From positions 3,659,501 through 3,723,500 of the forward strand of contig NZ_LBIA02000001.1 of NCBI RefSeq assembly GCF_001006325.2: a DNA stretch of 64,000 nucleotides. The letters run 5' to 3'. Shown piece by piece: positions 52,605-61,435 of the stretch. The position numbers were made by a program, and so were the translations under genes. The DNA comes from Afipia massiliensis (lineage in GTDB: Bacteria; Pseudomonadota; Alphaproteobacteria; Rhizobiales; Xanthobacteraceae). Under the pieces are notes generated by a model. That model was not told where the DNA came from. It did no database searches and saw only the letters and a program-made list of their open reading frames with translations. Every line of letters starts with the position of its first letter. The first letter of the stretch is position 1.

Positions 52605-53849
52605 ATGTCCTTCGAGAGTTCGAGCGAATCTGCCGGGCGATCCCTCTCGGTGCAATGTTGCATTGTAGGCGGCGGGCCTGCGGGCATGATGCTTGGCTAT
52701 CTGCTTGGCCGCTCCGGGATCAGAACCATCGTTCTGGAAAAGCACGCAGATTTTTTCCGCGATTTTCGTGGCGACACGGTTCATCCCTCGACCATGCAGG
52801 TGATGCAGGAGCTGGGTCTTCTGGACGACTTCCTGAAAATTCCGCATCAGAAATTGACGCAGATGCAAGGCGTGTTCGGCGCGACGCCGATCCGGATTGC
52901 TGACCTGTCGCGACTAAAAACCCAGTGTCCGTTCATTGCGCTCATGCCGCAATGGGATTTCCTGAACTTTCTCGAAACGAAGGGGGCACGTTTTCCGAGT
53001 CTTCAGATCATGAAGTCCACCGAAGCAACCGAGCTGGTCAGGGACAGCGAGCGGATAACCGGCGTCGTTGCTGCCACGCAGCAAGGGCCGCTTCACGTTA
53101 CGGCAGACCTCACGGTGGCTTGCGATGGCCGTCATTCGATTCTGCGGGAGCAGGCGGGCCTCAAGAGCGAAGATATCGGCGCGCCGATAGACGTGCTCTG
53201 GTTTCGCGTCGGAAAGCAGAAGGCCGACAGCGACGGCATATTCGCGCGCCTGCAGCGCGGGCAGATGATGGTGACCATCGATCGTGATGACTACTGGCAG
53301 TGCGCCTATGTGATCGCCAAAGGCAAGATCGACGACATCAAGGCGCGCGGGCTTGATGCGTTTCGCGAGAATGTCGCATCGCTGGTGCCGATCTTGCGCG
53401 ATCACATCGGCGACGTAAAAAGCTGGGATGACGTCAAGCTGCTCACAGTTCGGATTGATCGGCTGACGCAATGGGCGTTGCCCGGCCTGCTTTGCATTGG
53501 CGACGCAGCGCATGCGATGTCTCCGGTTGGGGGCGTTGGCGTCAATCTTGCGGTTCAGGATGCGGTCGCGGCCGCAAACATCCTGTTCGACAAATTTGGG
53601 GCCGGGGAGCCATCGCTGGACGACCTCGAAGACGTTCAGCAACGTCGCCTGTTTCCGACGCAGGTGACGCAGGTCATGCAAACCGTTGTTCAGGATCGCA
53701 TCATCAATCGCGCACTGTCCGGTGAAGATCTAAAGCCACCGTTCGCCGTCCGCGTGATCAATGCACTGCCGTGGCTCCAGGGCCTCACGGCCCGTCTGCT
53801 CGGCATCGGCGTTCGGCCGGAACACGTCCGCTCTGTCGAGAAGACATGA
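52605..53849 (+). CDS. FAD-dependent monooxygenase/oxidoreductase
   Basis: A 414-residue flavoprotein of the FAD_binding_3 (PHBH-like) family. Start ATG at 52605 with GGAAGGGA upstream. The nucleotide-binding motif is CCIVGGGPAGMMLGYLLGRSGIRTIVLEKH, the DG motif VACDGRHSILREQAG, and the second FAD site LCIGDAAHAMSPVGGVGVNLAVQDA. The HTVHPSTMQ-like stretch FRGDTVHPSTMQVMQELGLLDDF matches kynurenine- and aromatic-hydroxylase relatives. The substrate is not predictable. Its stop is directly followed by the stop of the convergent SDR gene, with no base between. Confidence 0.92.
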   Translation: MSFESSSESAGRSLSVQCCIVGGGPAGMMLGYLLGRSGIRTIVLEKHADFFRDFRGDTVHPSTMQVMQELGLLDDFLKIPHQKLTQMQGVFGATPIRIADLSRLKTQCPFIALMPQWDFLNFLETKGARFPSLQIMKSTEATELVRDSERITGVVAATQQGPLHVTADLTVACDGRHSILREQAGLKSEDIGAPIDVLWFRVGKQKADSDGIFARLQRGQMMVTIDRDDYWQCAYVIAKGKIDDIKARGLDAFRENVASLVPILRDHIGDVKSWDDVKLLTVRIDRLTQWALPGLLCIGDAAHAMSPVGGVGVNLAVQDAVAAANILFDKFGAGEPSLDDLEDVQQRRLFPTQVTQVMQTVVQDRIINRALSGEDLKPPFAVRVINALPWLQGLTARLLGIGVRPEHVRSVEKT

Positions 53850-54620
53850 TCATCCTTGTGTGGAATAGCCGCCATCCACCGGGATCGCAGTGCCGGTGAC
53901 GAAATCGGACGCGGACGACGCGAGAAATACCGCGGCGCCCGCGAGATCATCGATGTTGCCCCAGCGTTTTGCGGGTGTGCGGTTCAGCACATTCTCGTTG
54001 AGCCCCGGAATCTGCTCGCGCGCGGTTCGGGTGAGGGCGGTGTCGATCCAGCCGGGCAGGATCGCATTGGCCTGAATGTTGTCGGCCGCCCACGACAATG
54101 CGATTGACTTGGTGAACTGCACGATGCCGCCCTTGCTCGCGGCATAGGCGGGCGCGAAGCTCGCACCGAAAATCGACATCATCGAACCGATGTTGATGAT
54201 CTTGCCGCCACCGGCATCCTTCATCGCCGGATAGGCCGCTTTTGAGCAGATAAAGGCACTCGTGAGATTTGTATCGATCACGGTGTGCCAGTCGTCGAGA
54301 CTGAGTGTGTGAGCGGGATGGCGGACGCTCATTCCAGCATTGTTGATGAGGATGTCGAGCCGGCCCAGCTGCTTCAACGTGACCTCGACCAAGTCTGCGA
54401 CGGAGGCTTTGTCTGTCACATCGACCGTGACCGCCAGCGCCTTTGCGCCAAGCGTTTCGATGTCACGAACAGCGTCTTCGGACTTTGCCTTGTTGCGCCC
54501 GGCAATGACGATGCTTGCGCCTGCGCGGGCCAGACCGCGAGCCATGCCCAGGCCGATACCACCATTACCGCCGGTGACGATGGCGACCTTGCCGGTGAGA
54601 TCGAAGAGCGTTGTTTGCAT
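53850..54620 (-). CDS. SDR family oxidoreductase
   Basis: A classical short-chain dehydrogenase of 256 residues. ATG at 54620 is preceded by GGAGG; a start 13 codons upstream is less likely. The cofactor motif is TGGNGGIGLGMARGLARAGA, followed by AGRNKAK favouring NADP, then NNAGMSVRHP, the catalytic Ser in IINIGSMMS and the Y-x-x-x-K motif in AYAASKGGIVQFTK. The C-terminus ends TGTAIPVDGGYSTQG. The substrate is unknown. Confidence 0.94.
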   Translation of the reverse strand: MQTTLFDLTGKVAIVTGGNGGIGLGMARGLARAGASIVIAGRNKAKSEDAVRDIETLGAKALAVTVDVTDKASVADLVEVTLKQLGRLDILINNAGMSVRHPAHTLSLDDWHTVIDTNLTSAFICSKAAYPAMKDAGGGKIINIGSMMSIFGASFAPAYAASKGGIVQFTKSIALSWAADNIQANAILPGWIDTALTRTAREQIPGLNENVLNRTPAKRWGNIDDLAGAAVFLASSASDFVTGTAIPVDGGYSTQG

Positions 54621-54680
54621 GTTGCCTCCGTTGCGGTCTTCGCCGCTCGCGGAGATCAAATCATATCGAGGCCATATCGC

Positions 54681-54869
54681 CTAGCGGCCCCGCGCGAACG
54701 CCACCATGAGCAATCCGACGAGGCTCAGTGCAGCACCGTAGTACGCCCATTGGATCTGGCTGATCATAAAGCTGGATTGCGGCCAGTTCACATAGCCCGT
54801 GCCCTGACCGATCCAGAGTAGACCGATGGCTATCGCGAATGCGCCGATGGTGAGGAAGAGTGTTCGCAT
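54681..54869 (-). CDS. Small conserved membrane protein, two predicted TM segments
   Basis: 62 residues: MRTLFLTIGAFAIAIGLLWI forms the first membrane helix, a loop with GQGTGYVNWPQSSFMISQ follows, and WAYYGAALSLVGLLMVAFAR is the second helix with an Arg-rich end. The arrangement and composition look like a real small membrane protein; I recall similar ones in related bacteria without known function. It lies upstream of the SDR gene on the same strand, 60 bases away, and downstream of parE by 49 bases in the opposite transcription sense of order (parE lies to the right, also leftward). Confidence 0.75.
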   Translation of the reverse strand: MRTLFLTIGAFAIAIGLLWIGQGTGYVNWPQSSFMISQIQWAYYGAALSLVGLLMVAFARGR

Positions 54870-54918
54870 ATGAACACTACGCCTCGTTCCTGAATTGGTT
54901 TCATCCGCGCATGGCGGT

Positions 54919-56970
54919 TTACACGTCCAGCAGATCCTCGCTGGCGAACTCCGCCTTGTCGGAAATGAAGGCGAAGCGTGCTTCGGCCTTGGTGCCCATC
55001 AGGCGCTCGACGGAATCCGCGGTGCCTTCGCGGTCGTCCGGCAGCAGCACCACACGCAGCATGGAGCGCTTCGTCGGGTCCATTGTGGTTTCCTTCAATT
55101 GCGCCGGCATCATCTCGCCGAGGCCTTTGAAGCGGCCGATATCGACTTTGGCGTTGGCGTGGAATTCCCTTTTCAGGAGCTCATCGCGATGCGCCTCGTC
55201 GCGGGCGTAGACCGTCTTGGAGCCGTGCGTCAGACGATAGAGCGGGGGCACGGCGAGATAGAGATGTCCTTCGTCGATCAGGCGCGGCATCTGCCGGTAG
55301 AAGAACGTGATCAGCAGCGAGGCGATGTGCGCGCCGTCCACGTCCGCGTCCGTCATGATGATGATGCGTGAGTAGCGCAAATCCTCTTCGCGATACTGTG
55401 CGCCGATGCCGGCGCCGATGGCCTGAATGAGATCGGCCAACTGCGCGTTCGAGGTCAGCTTGTCCTTGGTTGCCGAAGCGACGTTGAGGATCTTTCCGCG
55501 CAGTGGCAGGATCGCCTGCGTCTTGCGGTCGCGCGCCTGCTTGGCGCTGCCGCCTGCGGAGTCACCTTCGACGATAAAGAGTTCGGAGCCCTCGGTGGCG
55601 CTGTTGGTGCAGTCGGCCAGCTTGCCTGGCAGCCGCAGTTTTTTCACAGCGGTCTTGCGCGAGGTCTCTTTCTCGGCGCGACGGCGCAGTCGCTCGTCGG
55701 CGCGCTCCACCACAAATTCCAGCAGCTTGTTGGCCTGCAGGGGATTGCCGGTCAGCCAGTGATCGAACGGGTCCTTGATGGCCTGTTCGACAATCTTCTG
55801 GGCTTCAGCGGTTGCCAGACGATCCTTGGTCTGGCCCTGAAATTCCGGTTCGCGCACGAACACCGAGAGCATGGCGGCTGCGCCAACCATTACGTCTTCA
55901 GACGTGATGGACGAGCCCTTCTTGCCCTGACCGATCCGCTCTGCGTAATCCTTCAAGCCGCGCAGCAGCGCGCTGCGGAAACCTGCTTCGTGCGTGCCGC
56001 CATCCGGCGTCGGAACCGTGTTGGTGTAGGACGACAGGAAGCCATCGGCGTCCGCAGTCCATGCGACCGCCCATTCGCAAGCGCCGTGTGCGCCGTTGCG
56101 GCCTGACTTGCCGGAGAAAATATCCGGATGCACCAGCGTGTCGGCGTGGATTGCTGCGGCGAGATAGTCCTTCAGGCCGCCGGGGAAATGGAATGTGTCT
56201 TCCGCCGGCACGTCATCGACGCCCTTGAGCAATTCCTTGTCGCAGCGCCAGCGGATTTCAACGCCGCCGAACAGATAGGCTTTCGAGCGCGCCATCTTGA
56301 ACAGGCGCTGCGGTTTGAACACGGCCTTCACGCCGAAAATTTCGGTATCGGGCTTGAATCGGATGCTGGTGCCGCGGCGATTGTTGATCTTGCCGAGTTC
56401 TTCGAGCTTGCCCTTCGGCTTGCCGCGCTCGAAGGTCATCCTGTAGAGCTGCTGATTGCGCGCGACTTCGACCACGAGCTGCGAGGAGAGGGCGTTCACG
56501 ACCGATACGCCGACGCCATGCAGACCGCCCGAGGTCTCGTAGACCTTGGAGTCGAACTTGCCGCCCGCATGCAGCGTGCACATGATGATTTCGAGAGCGG
56601 ACTTCTTTGGAAATTTCGGATGCGGATCGACCGGAATGCCGCGGCCGTTATCGACGACGGTCAGATACCCGTCGGCTCCGAGATGCACCTCGATGAAAGT
56701 CGCGTGACCGGCCAGCGCCTCGTCCATCGAGTTGTCGATGACTTCCGCGAACAGGTGATGCAGCGCCTTCTCGTCGGTGCCACCGATATACATGCCGGGG
56801 CGACGGCGCACCGGCTCCAGACCCTCGAGCACCTCGATGTCGCGCGCGGTATAGCCAGCCTCCGCGCCTGATGGCTTGGCGGTGGCTTTTGCGGCCGCAC
56901 GGGGCTTCCGGTCCGATGAGGCGAACAGATCGACGTCTGTTTTATCTTTCTTTTTCAAAGGCTTCCGCAT
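54919..56970 (-). CDS. parE: DNA topoisomerase IV subunit B
   Basis: The ATPase subunit of topoisomerase IV, which decatenates daughter chromosomes, 683 residues. A basic N-terminal extension (KKKDKTDVDLFASSDRKPRA) precedes the GHKL ATPase (LEPVRRRPGMYIGGTDEKALHHLFAEVIDNSMDEA; VDNGRGIPVD; SGGLHGVGVSVVNALS). The transducer domain and TOPRIM domain follow (ELFIVEGDSAGGSAKQARDRKTQAILPLRGKILNV; IIIMTDADVDGAHIASLLITFFYRQMP), then the C-terminal FKGLGEMMPAQLKETTMDP. The short TOPRIM lacking the GyrB insertion, and the DEALAGHA region, favour ParE over GyrB. Quinolone-target residues appear wild type (EGDSAGG). Confidence 0.95.
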   Translation of the reverse strand: MRKPLKKKDKTDVDLFASSDRKPRAAAKATAKPSGAEAGYTARDIEVLEGLEPVRRRPGMYIGGTDEKALHHLFAEVIDNSMDEALAGHATFIEVHLGADGYLTVVDNGRGIPVDPHPKFPKKSALEIIMCTLHAGGKFDSKVYETSGGLHGVGVSVVNALSSQLVVEVARNQQLYRMTFERGKPKGKLEELGKINNRRGTSIRFKPDTEIFGVKAVFKPQRLFKMARSKAYLFGGVEIRWRCDKELLKGVDDVPAEDTFHFPGGLKDYLAAAIHADTLVHPDIFSGKSGRNGAHGACEWAVAWTADADGFLSSYTNTVPTPDGGTHEAGFRSALLRGLKDYAERIGQGKKGSSITSEDVMVGAAAMLSVFVREPEFQGQTKDRLATAEAQKIVEQAIKDPFDHWLTGNPLQANKLLEFVVERADERLRRRAEKETSRKTAVKKLRLPGKLADCTNSATEGSELFIVEGDSAGGSAKQARDRKTQAILPLRGKILNVASATKDKLTSNAQLADLIQAIGAGIGAQYREEDLRYSRIIIMTDADVDGAHIASLLITFFYRQMPRLIDEGHLYLAVPPLYRLTHGSKTVYARDEAHRDELLKREFHANAKVDIGRFKGLGEMMPAQLKETTMDPTKRSMLRVVLLPDDREGTADSVERLMGTKAEARFAFISDKAEFASEDLLDV

Positions 56971-57143
56971 ATCTCTTAAATCTTGATAGATCGTGATCAG
57001 GGGACGAATCGCTGGCTGTTACTATGCCATGGTTAGGGCGGTAAATGTGACGCAGGCGGTTCCCGAACAAGGCAGTTCCAGTCGTGGTACTTGGAATTAA
57101 GGGGAACCGGCAGATTCGATAAAAGCCGGGATTGGGACATTGC

Positions 57144-57662
57144 ATGACGTTCGAGGAAATGACTCGCGGGATCGCCGAATTTGTCCGCGACCATCAGATG
57201 TGGGCCGTGCCCGTCGTGTTCGCGCTCGCGTTCGCGGAATCTCTCGCATTTCTTTCGCTGGTCATTCCGGCGTGGGGCGCACTGGTATCGATCGGCGCAC
57301 TGATCGGCGTTAGCGGCATCAGCTTCTGGCCGGTGTGGATTGCGGGCGGGCTCGGTGCGGCGATGGGGGACTGGGTCTCCTACTGGATAGGGGTCAGGTT
57401 TCACGACCGAATAGCTCACATGTGGCCGATGTCGAGTTTTCCCGACATGCTGCCGCGCGCTGAACGGTTCATGCAAAAGTGGGGCGTGCTCGGCATTTTC
57501 ATCGGCCGCTTTTCCGGGCCGTTGCGCGCGACCGTGCCGCTCGTCGCGGGCATTGTCGAAATGGAGTACTGGCACTTCCAGTTCGCGAACTTCGCCTCCG
57601 CGTTCCTGTGGGCTGGCCTGTTGATGGCGCCAGGCATGCTCGGCGTCAAACTGCTCATGTGA
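57144..57662 (+). CDS. DedA family membrane protein
   Basis: A 172-residue DedA/SNARE-associated (VTT) inner-membrane protein. Start ATG at 57144, with GGGA about eight bases upstream. Family features are AESLAFLSLVIPAWGALVSIGALIG, then GLGAAMGDWVSYWIGVRF with the conserved Gly-Asp, and GVLGIFIGRFSGPLRATVPLVAGIVEM with the conserved R-F-x-G-P-x-R. Members act as undecaprenyl-phosphate or phospholipid flippases. It is short, but with all the core motifs. It is divergent from parE. Confidence 0.93.
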   Translation: MTFEEMTRGIAEFVRDHQMWAVPVVFALAFAESLAFLSLVIPAWGALVSIGALIGVSGISFWPVWIAGGLGAAMGDWVSYWIGVRFHDRIAHMWPMSSFPDMLPRAERFMQKWGVLGIFIGRFSGPLRATVPLVAGIVEMEYWHFQFANFASAFLWAGLLMAPGMLGVKLLM

Positions 57663-57821
57663 CCGGGCCATTTCAAACTATTTGTGATCGGGAATAGCTG
57701 TCGCGAAGTGGTGTTACAGTGACGCGCGGTCATGCGCGCGTTCGTGCTGCGAATGATTTGCAAGAAGGCGTCACAAACGGCGCGGTGTTTTCAAACGATC
57801 TCATTTACGGGGAGAAACAAG

Positions 57822-58811
57822 ATGGATTTGACACGACGTCATGCGCTGACTGGCGCTGCAGCTCTCACTGCGGCTCCGCTGTTATCTGCTCATCCCGCGA
57901 AGGCTGCAGCACCCGTTGCGGGCAAGCAGAACGCCAGCTTCTATCGATATAAGGTCGGCGACGCTGAGGTCACCGTGATCTCGGATGGCGCCAACACGTT
58001 TCCGCTCGGCGAGACGTTTGTTCTCAACGCCAAGAAGGACGAGGTCAATGCTGCGCTCGAGAAAGCTTTCCGCCCGCGCGACAAGATGACAATCCAGTTC
58101 GGACCGCTCGTGATCAACACCGGTGGCAAGCTTGTGGTCATCGATACCGGCAACGGACCCGGCGCTTTTGCATCGAGCAAAGGTGCGGTCGGTCAGTTTT
58201 CGTCCAACATGGCGGCGGCCGGGATCGATCCCAAGTCGATCGACATGGTGGTGATCTCGCACTTCCACGGCGATCACGTGAACGGCCTGCTTACCGCAGA
58301 CAATCAGCTTGCGTTCCCGAACGCGGAGGTTCTGGTGCCTGCCGCGGAGTGGAAGTACTGGATGGACGATGGCGAGATGAGCCGCGCTCCTGCCGGTCGC
58401 ATGGAAGGTCTGTTTAAGAACAACCGCCGCGTTTTCGAAGCCGGGCTGAAGAAGAAGGTGACGCCCTATGAGTGGGGCAAGGATGTTGCTCCCGGTTTGC
58501 TGACCGTCGAATCCATCGGCCACACCCCCGGCCACACGTCGTTTGTCCTGTCGTCCGGCGCGGACAAGGTCTTCATCCAGTCGGATGTAACCAATGATCC
58601 CGACCTGTTCGTCCGCAATCCCGGCTGGCACCTGATGTTCGATCAGGACCCTGCACAGGCCGAGAAAACCCGGCGCAAGGTTTACGACATGATCGCCGCC
58701 GACAGGATGCGCGTGCAGGGCTTCCATTACCCGTTCCCCGGCCTCGCCAACATCGAGAAGGACGGCTCGGGTTATCGCTGGGTGCCGGCCCCCTGGAATT
58801 CGTCCATCTAA
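57822..58811 (+). CDS. MBL-fold metallo-hydrolase with Tat-like signal
   Basis: A 329-residue exported protein starting at ATG 57822 (GGGGAGAAACAAG upstream). The N-terminus DLTRRHALTGAAALTAAPLL carries a twin-arginine-like motif, cleavage near AKAAAP. The metallo-beta-lactamase core has the metal motif VVISHFHGDHVNGLL (H-x-H-x-D-H), a later His in IGHTPGHTSFVLSS, a metal-bridging Asp in VFIQSDVTND and a terminal His in VQGFHYPFPG. The substrate could be a lactone, thiol ester or other; not resolved. It ends at a good terminator. Confidence 0.93.
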   Translation: MDLTRRHALTGAAALTAAPLLSAHPAKAAAPVAGKQNASFYRYKVGDAEVTVISDGANTFPLGETFVLNAKKDEVNAALEKAFRPRDKMTIQFGPLVINTGGKLVVIDTGNGPGAFASSKGAVGQFSSNMAAAGIDPKSIDMVVISHFHGDHVNGLLTADNQLAFPNAEVLVPAAEWKYWMDDGEMSRAPAGRMEGLFKNNRRVFEAGLKKKVTPYEWGKDVAPGLLTVESIGHTPGHTSFVLSSGADKVFIQSDVTNDPDLFVRNPGWHLMFDQDPAQAEKTRRKVYDMIAADRMRVQGFHYPFPGLANIEKDGSGYRWVPAPWNSSI

Positions 58812-58839
58812 GCTGACGGATCACGACTTGACGGAAATT

Positions 58840-58870
58840 GGGCGCGGACTTATATCCGCGCCCATGATTT
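58840..58870 (+). terminator. Rho-independent terminator after the MBL gene
   Basis: GGGCGCGGA-CTTATA-TCCGCGCCC forms a perfect nine-pair stem 28 bases past the stop, followed by ATGATTTT, a short T-rich tail. Confidence 0.75.
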
Positions 58871-59038
58871 TGAATGCAATCATCATCGCTGCCCGCCGTC
58901 GCCGCATTCCCGCGGTATGGGCGGTTGATCGCGTTTAAGATCACCTTTCGTGCCGCCGGAGACAGTCCGCGGCATGCTTCCACTCCCAAAACACGCGGTT
59001 TGATCTCAGGCGGCTCCTCGCTGAAGCAGGAGTTTGCA

Positions 59039-59725
59039 ATGTACGTTCCGCCCGCCTCCCGAGTTGATCGAACTGCTTGCCTCGCGTTTGCTGCCGCGCG
59101 CGGTTTTGGGCTCGCCTGCGCCCACGACGGCAAAAAGCCGGTCGCGTCGCCGGTGCCGTTCCACATTGAATATGGGAGCGATGGCACGCCGCTGCTTTGC
59201 TTTCATCTTGCTCGTCACAATCCGCTTGTCGGCCACGCCGACGGCGTGACGCCGTGGCTGTTCGCCGTGAGCGATGCGGACGCCTATGTGTCACCCGATT
59301 GGTACGTTTCGCCCGATCAGGTGCCGACGTGGCTCTATCAGACGGTTCACATGACGGGTCCGGTTCGGGTGATGACAGGACAACAACTGCCTGATCATCT
59401 GAACCAGGCCAGTGCCCGGTTCGAAAGCGACCTTGCGCCGAAGCGGCCCTGGACGATGGACAAGATGTCTAGCGGCCGTCGCGAGGCGATGATGAAAGCG
59501 ATCGTGGGATTGGTCATGACCGTCGAGGAGATTGAGGGCAGCTTCAAGCTGAACCAGCACAAATCGGATGCGGACCATGTTGCGGTGACCGGCGCTTTGG
59601 CCTTACAGAAGTCGGCGGGCGCACAAACACTGTCGGCTGCGATGCGCGCCGCGCGCCCGCAGGCTTTTGCTGCCATTAAAGAAAATGAAATGTTGAGCAC
59701 TGTGCACGAAAGGATCGCGCCATGA
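59039..59725 (+). CDS. FMN-binding negative transcriptional regulator (PaiB-like)
   Basis: A 228-residue split-barrel flavin-binding protein. ATG at 59039 follows AGGAG by six bases. Conserved PaiB features are [10 protein letters not shown] at the start, the FMN-site region [29 protein letters not shown], and [28 protein letters not shown], matching the family pattern pSPsWY..k..VPTWnY..v...G. It ends [28 protein letters not shown], matching the IegkwKLsQNk motif. PaiB in Bacillus represses protease and sporulation genes; here the role is unknown. It overlaps argC by ATGA. Confidence 0.93.
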   Translation: MYVPPASRVDRTACLAFAAARGFGLACAHDGKKPVASPVPFHIEYGSDGTPLLCFHLARHNPLVGHADGVTPWLFAVSDADAYVSPDWYVSPDQVPTWLYQTVHMTGPVRVMTGQQLPDHLNQASARFESDLAPKRPWTMDKMSSGRREAMMKAIVGLVMTVEEIEGSFKLNQHKSDADHVAVTGALALQKSAGAQTLSAAMRAARPQAFAAIKENEMLSTVHERIAP

Positions 59726-60780
59726 GCACGAAGAAGAAGATCGGTATCCTCGGCGCTTCGGGCTACACCGGGGCGGAGCTCGTCCGGCTGTTGCTGCGCC
59801 ATCCCCGAGTGGAGATCGCCGTGCTGACGGCCGACCGGCGTGCCGGGCAGATGATGGGCGACGTGTTCCCGCAATTTGCTCCTTACGATCTCCCACGGCT
59901 GGTGACGATCGACGAGGTCGATTGGGCCAACGCCGGGCTCGATCTGGTGTTCTGCGCACTGCCGCACGCCACCACGCAGAAGGTGTTGAAGGACGTTTTC
60001 GCCAAGGCCCCTGACGTCAAGATTGTCGACCTGTCGGCGGACTTCCGGCTGGAAGATCCGGCGGCCTACGCCAAGTGGTACGGACACGAGCATCACGCGC
60101 TGGAACTACAGAAGGAAGCCGTCTATGGGCTGGCGGAAATCTATCGGCGTGACATCAAGAAGGCGCGGCTGGTCGCCAATCCTGGCTGCTACACCACCTG
60201 CGCACAGTTGCCGCTGATTCCGCTGTTGAAAGCCAAGGCGATCGAGCCGGACGAAATCGTCATCGACGCCAAGTCAGGCATGACCGGTGCAGGACGCTCG
60301 GCGAAGGAGGAGATGCTGTTCTCGGAAGTCTCCGAAGGCTTCAATGCCTATGGTGTCGGCCAGCATCGGCATATGGCCGAACTCGATCAGGAGTTCTCGA
60401 AGGCCGCCGGCAAGGATGTCGTCGTATCGTTCACCCCGCATCTTCTCCCGATGAATCGCGGCATCTTCTCGACCATCTATGTGCGGGGCCGGCGGGGCAA
60501 GATCGCGCAGGACCTTCACGAGATTCTGGTCAAGCAATACGAGAAGGAGCCGTTCGTTCACGTCCTGCCGTTCGGCAAGACACCGCACTCGCGGCATGTG
60601 CGCGGCTCGAACATGACGTTCATCGGCGTGGCCGCGGATCGCATCGCGGGGCGGGCAATCATCGTCTCGACGCTCGACAATCTTACCAAAGGCGCCTCGG
60701 GCCAGGCAGTGCAGAACATGAATCTGGTGCTTGGGTTTCCGGAGACGGCGGGCGTCGATCAGCCACCGATGTTTCCGTAA
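59722..60780 (+). CDS. argC: N-acetyl-gamma-glutamyl-phosphate reductase
   Basis: The NADPH-dependent third step of arginine synthesis, 352 residues, type 1 (long) form. The Rossmann motif is [20 protein letters not shown], followed by VDLSADFRL; the catalytic Cys156 lies in [21 protein letters not shown], and the catalytic-region His in [17 protein letters not shown]. The conserved [19 protein letters not shown] and [20 protein letters not shown] close the protein. It is translationally coupled to the FMN-binding regulator gene by ATGA, a pairing I do not recall as usual; a strong terminator follows. Confidence 0.97.
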   Translation: MSTKKKIGILGASGYTGAELVRLLLRHPRVEIAVLTADRRAGQMMGDVFPQFAPYDLPRLVTIDEVDWANAGLDLVFCALPHATTQKVLKDVFAKAPDVKIVDLSADFRLEDPAAYAKWYGHEHHALELQKEAVYGLAEIYRRDIKKARLVANPGCYTTCAQLPLIPLLKAKAIEPDEIVIDAKSGMTGAGRSAKEEMLFSEVSEGFNAYGVGQHRHMAELDQEFSKAAGKDVVVSFTPHLLPMNRGIFSTIYVRGRRGKIAQDLHEILVKQYEKEPFVHVLPFGKTPHSRHVRGSNMTFIGVAADRIAGRAIIVSTLDNLTKGASGQAVQNMNLVLGFPETAGVDQPPMFP

Positions 60781-60807
60781 GACATCGCATAGCGGACATA
60801 CGAAAGA

Positions 60808-60840
60808 AAAAAGGGACGGCGATCAGCCGTCCCTTTTGTT
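60808..60840. terminator. Bidirectional rho-independent terminator
   Basis: AAAAGGGACGGC-GATCA-GCCGTCCCTTTT is a perfect stem flanked by A and T runs, between the convergent argC and MAPEG genes. Confidence 0.93.
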
Positions 60841-60860
60841 TGACCGGCGATGTCGCGCGA

Positions 60861-61259
60861 TCAGAGGATCTTGAAAATCGCCAGCGCGAGAACGGCCTGC
60901 GCGATGAATCCGACGGTGAAGGCGAGGGTGCGCAGCACGGGAACGCCGAACGTGTAGACAATGAGATGCGCAACGCGCGACCAGAAGTACACGGCGCAGG
61001 CAAGCACGGTCCATTTGGTCGAATAGTCGACCGCATTGAGGATCAGGACCAGCGGCGCGAAGATCACAAGATTTTCGACGGCGTTGTCATGGGCGAACAT
61101 CAGGCGGTTGGCCCATTCGGCCTGTGGCTTGTCGTTGCGCGACGGGTTCGCCAGGGTGCCGCTAAGGCCGCGCACCTGGCAGCGATTGAGAATGTAGGGC
61201 ACCCAGAGCAGGCCTGTGAAAATAACGGTCAGCGTCAGCCAGAACAGTTCACGTGTCAT
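60861..61259 (-). CDS. MAPEG family membrane protein
   Basis: A 132-residue integral membrane protein with four predicted helices and the MAPEG pattern (NDKPQAEWANRLMFAHDNAVENLVIFAPLVLILNAV, then YFWSRVAHLIVYTFGVPVLRTLAFTVGFIAQAVLALAIF). Eukaryotic relatives conjugate glutathione or handle eicosanoids; bacterial roles are mostly unknown. ATG at 61259 is used, nine bases after GGAAGGA; this ATG overlaps the stop of the preceding 59-codon ORF (ATGA). It is probably co-transcribed with phaC. Confidence 0.92.
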   Translation of the reverse strand: MTRELFWLTLTVIFTGLLWVPYILNRCQVRGLSGTLANPSRNDKPQAEWANRLMFAHDNAVENLVIFAPLVLILNAVDYSTKWTVLACAVYFWSRVAHLIVYTFGVPVLRTLAFTVGFIAQAVLALAIFKIL

Positions 61260-61435
61260 CGACGTTTTTCCTTCCAATCTTGCAAGGCCTGCCCGGAGGC
61301 GGGTGGAAATGCCTTCACCGTCCCGTCATGGTACGGGGCGAGTCGACGAAGCAAATAACGTGAGAAGTCATAGACGATTGGCGGTGCGAGGCCAATGTCG
61401 AGGCAGGTGTTATTCTCAGGCGCGGACCCGGACAT
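61256..61435 (-). CDS. Small ORF bridging phaC and the MAPEG gene
   Basis: A 59-residue ORF starting at ATG 61435, inside the last 20 bases of phaC, and ending in a TGA that overlaps the MAPEG gene ATG. The sequence (MSGSAPENNTCLDIGLAPPI, then VYDFSRYLLRRLAPYHDGTV, then AFPPASGQALQDWKEKRR) has balanced amino-acid use and fills the gap exactly. The VYDFSRYLLRR piece faintly resembles the N-terminus of some glycosyltransferases, so a truncated gene is another reading. No family is recognised; the couplings on both sides are the main support. Confidence 0.5.
   Translation of the reverse strand: MSGSAPENNTCLDIGLAPPIVYDFSRYLLRRLAPYHDGTVKAFPPASGQALQDWKEKRR

Noticed and set aside
56980-57005. FNR/FixK box near parE (TTGAT...GATCA)
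   Set aside because: The half-sites are seven bases apart instead of four, and neither neighbour is a typical target.
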